A stretch of DNA of 64,000 nt, from NCBI RefSeq assembly GCF_000194155.1, contig NZ_GL877878.1:2146362-2210361 (forward strand), given 5' to 3'. Shown one piece after another: positions 59,934 through 64,000 of the stretch. The notes under the pieces are model-generated. The model had not been told where the DNA came from. It saw nothing but the letters and a program-made list of their open reading frames with translations, and did no database searches. This DNA is from Saccharopolyspora spinosa NRRL 18395. GTDB lineage: Bacteria; Actinomycetota; Actinomycetes; Mycobacteriales; Pseudonocardiaceae. The translations under genes were made by a program, and so were the position numbers. The first letter of the stretch is position 1. Each line of letters starts with the position of its first letter.

Positions 59934-60063
59934 GGTTGTCCTCGCAGGTTGTCCTCGCAGGTTGTCCTCGCAGGTTGTCCTCGCAGGTTGTCCTCGCAGG
60001 TTGTCCTCGCAGGTTGTCCTCGCAGGTTGTCCTCGCAGGTTGTCCTCGCAGGTTGTCCTCGCT
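59934..60063. repeat. 13-bp minisatellite, ten tandem copies
   Basis: GGTTGTCCTCGCA repeats ten times without spacers, starting directly at the right end of the IS21 element; the last copy ends in T. The period is not a multiple of three, so all frames are hit in turn. Confidence 0.95.
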
Positions 60064-60250
60064 GAAGTAGCCCGTGTCGAACAGGGCCGTGCCGATGTTC
60101 TCAGGGGTGTCGCGGTGGGTGTCGAGCCGCTCGGCGGTGGCCTGGGTGCCGCCGCCCGAGGCTTGCGGCGCCAGCGCTTGCGCCGTGGCCGCGGCGATGA
60201 CCGCAGCGGATGCGGCGCGGCTGCACGAAGACCGGACTTCGTTCGCCTCA
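60064..60250 (-). pseudogene. Transposase remnant next to the minisatellite
   Basis: On the minus strand the reading ERLDTHRDTPENIGTALFDTGYFSEDNL resembles the middle of IS1182/IS4-type transposases (around the second catalytic Asp). It dissolves into the 13-bp repeat exactly at SEDNL. No start, end or other catalytic residue is present. Confidence 0.4.
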
Positions 60251-60611
60251 CCTCGCGGAATCGGTGAACGAAAGGTGCGAGCCGCGCGGCGACCCGAAAA
60301 CTTACTGGCGAGTAAACTCGGCGTCAACGCGACCACGTTTCCCCATAATTCACACGGGCACCGACCGCCACGGCAAGTCGACCGCATGTCGCGCACAACC
60401 ACCGATCAGGCGAATGACGTTGTGGCAAAATGGTTTCGGCAAGCCCGGGCCGCCCGAGATCGCAATCCGGCGTGATCGCCGGCCTGCCGTTGGTGGTAGT
60501 TGCACGCTCACCCGGAGCAACGGCCGCAGTCTGCTGTGCACGCCCGTCCGAACGCCGACCCGGTGCACCCGTTCCGACCAGAGTTGTCAGCGGGGATCCC
60601 GGATCGACACG
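60251..60611. other. Transition from island to chromosome-like DNA, no clear gene
   Basis: A short plus reading around 60387-60475 (SRTTTDQANDVVAKWFRQARAARDRNPA) has no family resemblance. The rest appears non-coding and includes the leader of the oxidoreductase gene. Confidence 0.45.
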
Positions 60612-61511
60612 ATGATTCCCATGCGCCTTGGACTGAGCCTTCCACAGTTCGGCCCCTTCTCTGATCCGACCCTGGTGCCGACGATGGCCGCCGAAGCCGA
60701 AGCGCTCGGCTTCGAAAGTCTCTGGGCGGGCGAACGCGTGCACGCCGCCACCGCCCCGAGCACGCCGTACCCGGGCGGCACCATGCCCGAGCAGTTCCGC
60801 AGCGGCCTCGACCCGCTGCTGGTACTGGCACTCGCGGCGAACGCCACCACGCGCCCGCGGCTGGGCACCAGCACGCTCAGCGCCCCGCTGCACCCGCCGA
60901 TCCACCTCGCCCGAAGCTTCGCCGGGCTCGACCGGCTCAGCCGCGGCAGGGTCATCGCCGGGTTCGGGCTGAGCTGGTCGCGCGACGAGTACGACGCGGT
61001 CGCGGTGCCTTGGCGGGAGCGCGGCGCACGGCTGGACGAGACCCTGGACGTGTTGGCAAGCCTCTGGGCGGCCGACCCGGTGCGGCACAGCGGCAAGTTC
61101 TGGACCATCAGCCCCGGCGACTTCCAGCCCAAGCCAGTGCAGCAGCACCTGCCGATCTACCTGGGCGGGCTCTCCCCTGCGGCGTTCCGGCGCATCGGTC
61201 GCCGCGCGGACGGCTGGCTGGGCGTGGCGCTGCCGGTGCAGGCGCTGCGGGGCGCGCTCACGAGCATCGCCGACCAGGCGCGGGAAGCCGGGCGCGGACC
61301 GATCGCCACTGCCCTGCGCATCAACCCCGTGGTCCAGGCAATCCCGACGGCGACGCCGGGCACCGGCCCGGTCGAGCAGCTCGTCGGCTACCTGCGCGAG
61401 GTGGCCGAACTGGGCGTCGCCGACGCGTTCGTCGACCTGCAGTTCACCACCTCGACCCCGGCCGAGCTCCTGGACCTCGCCGCCCGGATCCGGAACTCCT
61501 TCAACACCTGA
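60612..61511 (+). CDS. Luciferase-like (LLM class) F420-dependent oxidoreductase
   Basis: This 299-residue TIM-barrel flavin/F420 enzyme starts MRLGLSLPQFGPF, and contains AEALGFESLWAGERV, LLVLALAANATTRPRLGTSTLSAPLHPPIHLARSFAGLDRLSRGRVIAGFGLSW, and GKFWTISPGDFQPKPVQQHLPIYLGG. These are class hallmarks; the coenzyme (F420 versus FMN) is inferred from the actinomycete setting. The ATG at 60612 or 60621 could be used; neither has a strong ribosome site. The natural substrate is unknown. Confidence 0.85.
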   Translation: MIPMRLGLSLPQFGPFSDPTLVPTMAAEAEALGFESLWAGERVHAATAPSTPYPGGTMPEQFRSGLDPLLVLALAANATTRPRLGTSTLSAPLHPPIHLARSFAGLDRLSRGRVIAGFGLSWSRDEYDAVAVPWRERGARLDETLDVLASLWAADPVRHSGKFWTISPGDFQPKPVQQHLPIYLGGLSPAAFRRIGRRADGWLGVALPVQALRGALTSIADQAREAGRGPIATALRINPVVQAIPTATPGTGPVEQLVGYLREVAELGVADAFVDLQFTTSTPAELLDLAARIRNSFNT

Positions 61512-61530
61512 CGACCCGCACCCCGGGAGA

Positions 61531-62064
61531 TCAGGCGAGGCTGCGTCCGGCCGTGGCTCGGTAGAGGTCGCGCAGCAGGCTCACCTCGGCGCCGTGGTGG
61601 AACAGTTCGCGGTTGAGGTGCAGCGCCAGCGCGGCGTAGCTGCGGTCGGCGAACGGGCCCTCGGCGGGGCCGACCGGCGTCTCCCACCCTTCGACGTCGA
61701 GGGAACCGATACCGTTGCGCCACAACGTCTTCTGTTCGTCGAGGTAGGCCAGCGCAGCCGCCGCCGAGCCCGGGTAGCCGGGGGCGTCCATCCGGTACGA
61801 GGCGTCGCCGAAGTGGTTGTTGGCGCGCATCGCGAAGACGTGTCCGGAGATGTGGCCCAGCCGCCAGGCGATCGTGGTGAACGGCGGCGGCACCGGCTCG
61901 GGGAAGGCGAAGTCCATCGCCCAGCCGTCGTCGACCCGCCGCAGCGACCAGCAATCGGGGACCGGCTCCCAGAAGTACTCCTCGTCGGTCAGGCCGTCGA
62001 GGCCAGGCCGCCACATCGTCCAGTAGAAGTCGAGTTGATCGAGAACTTCCGCCCGCCAGTCCAT
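61531..62064 (-). CDS. DinB-like helical-bundle protein
   Basis: This 177-residue DinB/YfiT-superfamily protein has AEVLDQLDFYWTMWRPGLDGLTDEEYFWEPVPDCWSLR at the start and metal-ligand-type His residues in AWRLGHISGHVFAMR and HLNRELFHHGAEV. The family includes thiol-dependent S-transferases and metal-binding proteins with mostly unknown substrates. It converges on the oxidoreductase gene with 19 bp between them. The ATG at 62064 is the only good start. Confidence 0.85.
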   Translation of the reverse strand: MDWRAEVLDQLDFYWTMWRPGLDGLTDEEYFWEPVPDCWSLRRVDDGWAMDFAFPEPVPPPFTTIAWRLGHISGHVFAMRANNHFGDASYRMDAPGYPGSAAAALAYLDEQKTLWRNGIGSLDVEGWETPVGPAEGPFADRSYAALALHLNRELFHHGAEVSLLRDLYRATAGRSLA

Positions 62065-62173
62065 GCCGCCACCCTAGATCCGGCCCGTGGCGCCCGCCCG
62101 GATTTCGCGGGGTCCACCCGAGGTGAGCAGCGGGGTCTAGCGCACATACCGTCTAGTCGGTACGGTCCTGGGC

Positions 62174-62866
62174 ATGGGTTCCATCGACGCGGCCCCCGCA
62201 ATCCACGCGATCCGGGCGGTGATCTTCGACTACGGAGGGGTGTTGACCATCTCCGGCCGCGCCGCCATCCGCGCGTGGACCGAGCAGGAGCGGATCCGCC
62301 CGGAAACGTTCTCCGCCGCGCTCAAGGACTGGCTGTCGCGCAGCGCCCCCGAGGGCACCCCGATCCACCGGCTGGAGACCGGCGAGATCACCGCCGCCGA
62401 GTTCGACCGCACCCTCGCGGCGCGGCTGCGCACCTTCGACGACGGCCCTGTCCCGCCGGACGGGCTCCTGAAGCGGCTGTTCGCGCAGATGCGCAGCGAA
62501 CCGGCGATGCTCGACCTGGTGCGCCGGCTGCGGGCCTGCGACGTGCGGACCGCGCTGCTGTCCAACAGCTGGGGCAACAACTACCCCTGGGAATTGCTCG
62601 ACGGGCTCTTCGAGTGCACGGTGATCTCCGGCGAGGTCGGGCTCCGCAAGCCCGACCCGCAGATCTACCGACTGGCCCTGGACCGCCTCGGGCTTCCGCC
62701 GCACGAAGCGGCGTTCGTCGACGACGGCGCCCCGAACATCGAAGCCGCCCAGCGGCTCGGGATGCACGCGGTGCTGCACACCGACGCCGCCGCGACCCGC
62801 GCCCGGCTCGCCGAACTCGTCCCGGCCCTGCGCCAGGACCTCCCGCAAGACAAGGAGCGCCGTTGA
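62174..62866 (+). CDS. HAD-superfamily hydrolase (ACAD10-like, subfamily IA)
   Basis: This 230-residue HAD hydrolase has motif I VIFDYGGVLT (nucleophile Asp19, with Gly in place of the usual second Asp), motif II LLSNSWG, motif III GLRKPDP and motif IV VDDGAPNI. HADs of this kind are fused to, or encoded with, a kinase-like protein and an acyl-CoA dehydrogenase in ACAD10/11-type systems. That order is present here: its stop overlaps the TTG start of the phosphotransferase. Confidence 0.87.
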   Translation: MGSIDAAPAIHAIRAVIFDYGGVLTISGRAAIRAWTEQERIRPETFSAALKDWLSRSAPEGTPIHRLETGEITAAEFDRTLAARLRTFDDGPVPPDGLLKRLFAQMRSEPAMLDLVRRLRACDVRTALLSNSWGNNYPWELLDGLFECTVISGEVGLRKPDPQIYRLALDRLGLPPHEAAFVDDGAPNIEAAQRLGMHAVLHTDAAATRARLAELVPALRQDLPQDKERR

Positions 62867-63903
62867 ACGCCCAACCGCCGGCCGGTGAGCTGCCGGGCCT
62901 CGACCTCGACCGGCTGCGGGCGCACCTCGACGCCGAGCGGCCCGGCCTGGTCGGCGGACCGCTCACGGGCGAATTCGTCCAAGGTGGACGGTCCAACCTG
63001 ACCTACGTCGTCGGGGACGGCGCGCACCAGTGGGTGGTGCGCCGCCCGCCGCTGGGTCACGTGCTGGCCACCGCGCACGACATGACCCGCGAGTTCCGGG
63101 TGTTGTCCGCGCTGGCCGGAACGCCGGTGCCGGTGCCGGAAACCCACCTCCTGTGCCAGGACGAAAGCGGGCTCGGGGCCCCGTTCTACCTCATGGAGTA
63201 CGTGCCGGGCACCGTCTACCGCACACCGCAGCTGACCGAACGGCTCGCCCAGCAGCAGCGCGTCGACCTGGCCTGGCAGCTGATGGACGTGCTCGCCGAT
63301 CTGCACTCGATCGCCCCGGACGCCGTCGGGCTGGGCGAATTCGGCCGCCCGGAAGGCTTCCTGGAACGTCAGGTCCGCCGCTGGAGCAAGCAGCTGGCCG
63401 CCTCACACAGCCGCGACATCGACGGCGTCGAAGAGCTCGCCGCCCGGCTGGCGAAGACCGTCCCCAGCACGCCGCGCACCGGGATCGTGCACGGCGACTA
63501 CCGGCTGGACAACGTGATCGTCGGCGACGACCAGCGCATCCGGGCCGTCCTGGACTGGGAGATGGCCACCATCGGCGATCCGCTCACCGATCTCGGACTG
63601 CTCGCCGTGTACTGGGAAGGCTTCAACGGCGTGGAGCGCAACCCCATCGCCAAGGGCGTGGGCCCCGACTTCGGCTTCCCGGCCGCACGACAACTGCTGG
63701 ACCGCTACGCCGAACGCAGCGGCACCGATCTGTCCGACATGAACTGGTACGTGGCGTTCGGGTTCTTCAAGATCTCCGTGATCCTGGAAGGGATCCACTA
63801 CCGCTTCATCCACAACCAGACGGTCGGCGAAGGCTTCGAACACGTCGGCGCACTGGTGGCACCACTGGTCGAGCAGGGTCTCGCCACCCTCAAGGAGGTA
63901 TGA
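62863..63903 (+). CDS. Phosphotransferase family protein (APH-like, ACAD10/11-type)
   Basis: This 346-residue protein-kinase-fold enzyme has the ATP lobe (FVQGGRSNLTYVVGDGAHQWVVRRPP, LATAHDMTREFRVLSAL), catalytic loop HGDYRLDN (about 210-217, Asp212) and metal-binding LDWEMATIGDP. In mammalian ACAD10/11 such a domain phosphorylates 4-hydroxyacyl-CoA before dehydrogenase-domain elimination, and the bacterial operon copies that order. TTG at 62863 follows AAGGAG and overlaps the HAD stop. Confidence 0.87.
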   Translation: MNAQPPAGELPGLDLDRLRAHLDAERPGLVGGPLTGEFVQGGRSNLTYVVGDGAHQWVVRRPPLGHVLATAHDMTREFRVLSALAGTPVPVPETHLLCQDESGLGAPFYLMEYVPGTVYRTPQLTERLAQQQRVDLAWQLMDVLADLHSIAPDAVGLGEFGRPEGFLERQVRRWSKQLAASHSRDIDGVEELAARLAKTVPSTPRTGIVHGDYRLDNVIVGDDQRIRAVLDWEMATIGDPLTDLGLLAVYWEGFNGVERNPIAKGVGPDFGFPAARQLLDRYAERSGTDLSDMNWYVAFGFFKISVILEGIHYRFIHNQTVGEGFEHVGALVAPLVEQGLATLKEV

Positions 63904-63904
63904 G

Positions 63905-64000
63905 GTGGATTTCGGCTACGACGAACGCACCGAGGAGCTGCGCAAGCAACTGCTGGACTTCATGGACTCGCACGTCTACCCCGCCGAACCGGTGTTCCTG
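63905..64000 (+). CDS. Acyl-CoA dehydrogenase, N-terminal fragment (cut by window end)
   Basis: The first 32 codons (VDFGYDERTEELRKQLLDFMDSHVYPAEPVF) match the N-terminal helix of ACAD10/11-like acyl-CoA dehydrogenases. GTG at 63905 starts one base after the phosphotransferase stop. The gene continues beyond the window. Confidence 0.78.
   Translation, partial: MDFGYDERTEELRKQLLDFMDSHVYPAEPVFL

Noticed and set aside
59934..60063. CRISPR-like array
   Set aside because: The 13-bp units follow each other without spacers, and no cas gene is present; it is a minisatellite.

Overview
The window is high-GC actinomycete DNA. GTG starts, ATGA/GTGA gene overlaps, a mycobacterial-type ESX effector repertoire, Scr1/DUF397 regulator pairs and a LuxR-LAL regulator point to Pseudonocardiaceae (inference from gene content only). 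It has three parts.

(1) 1-20 kb is a biosynthetic cluster cut by the left window edge. It holds a type II thioesterase, an Opp/Nik-type ABC importer (lipoprotein, two permeases, a fused dual ATPase), a P450, an AsnB-type amidotransferase, an iterative type I PKS of the 6-methylsalicylate-synthase kind, a KAS III-like acyltransferase, an aryl-acid AMP ligase, a discrete carrier protein, an amidohydrolase, and LuxR and TetR regulators. PKS + KAS III + ligase + carrier + amidohydrolase is the assembly set of benzoxazole clusters such as A33853 and nataxazole. The amidohydrolase would close the oxazole ring on a 3-hydroxyanthranilate-like unit. Iron-box-like sequences lie before the thioesterase, the importer and the LuxR gene, a Fur/Zur-type palindrome lies before the TetR gene, and twin 17-bp palindromes lie between the divergent PKS and KAS III genes. 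My model is a metal-regulated aromatic chelator with its own importer.

(2) 20-60.5 kb is an accessory island built from mobile-element debris, defence genes and type VII (ESX) substrates. It contains: two copies of an integrative-element module (one degraded and apparently permuted, one intact at 35.1-36.0 kb); two integrase remnants, one near a tRNA 3' fragment; a wrecked type I restriction locus (hsdS half, hsdM without its catalytic domain, hsdR split by two insertion sequences); an Mrr-like nuclease, a large SF1 helicase and a 1605-residue type ISP restriction-modification enzyme; a WXG100 toxin with a CdiI-like immunity gene; an operon of about eight ESX-associated secreted proteins and lipoproteins with no secretion core; several tiny Cys/His proteins; and an AT-rich two-gene operon encoding a DEDDy exonuclease and a membrane protein. 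The island ends in an IS21-family element whose left end is tandemly duplicated and whose right end abuts a ten-copy 13-bp minisatellite.

(3) 60.6-64 kb looks like ordinary chromosome: a luciferase-like oxidoreductase, a DinB-like protein, and a HAD hydrolase / phosphotransferase / acyl-CoA dehydrogenase operon cut by the right window edge.

All assignments come from reading motifs and gene order; no database search was run.
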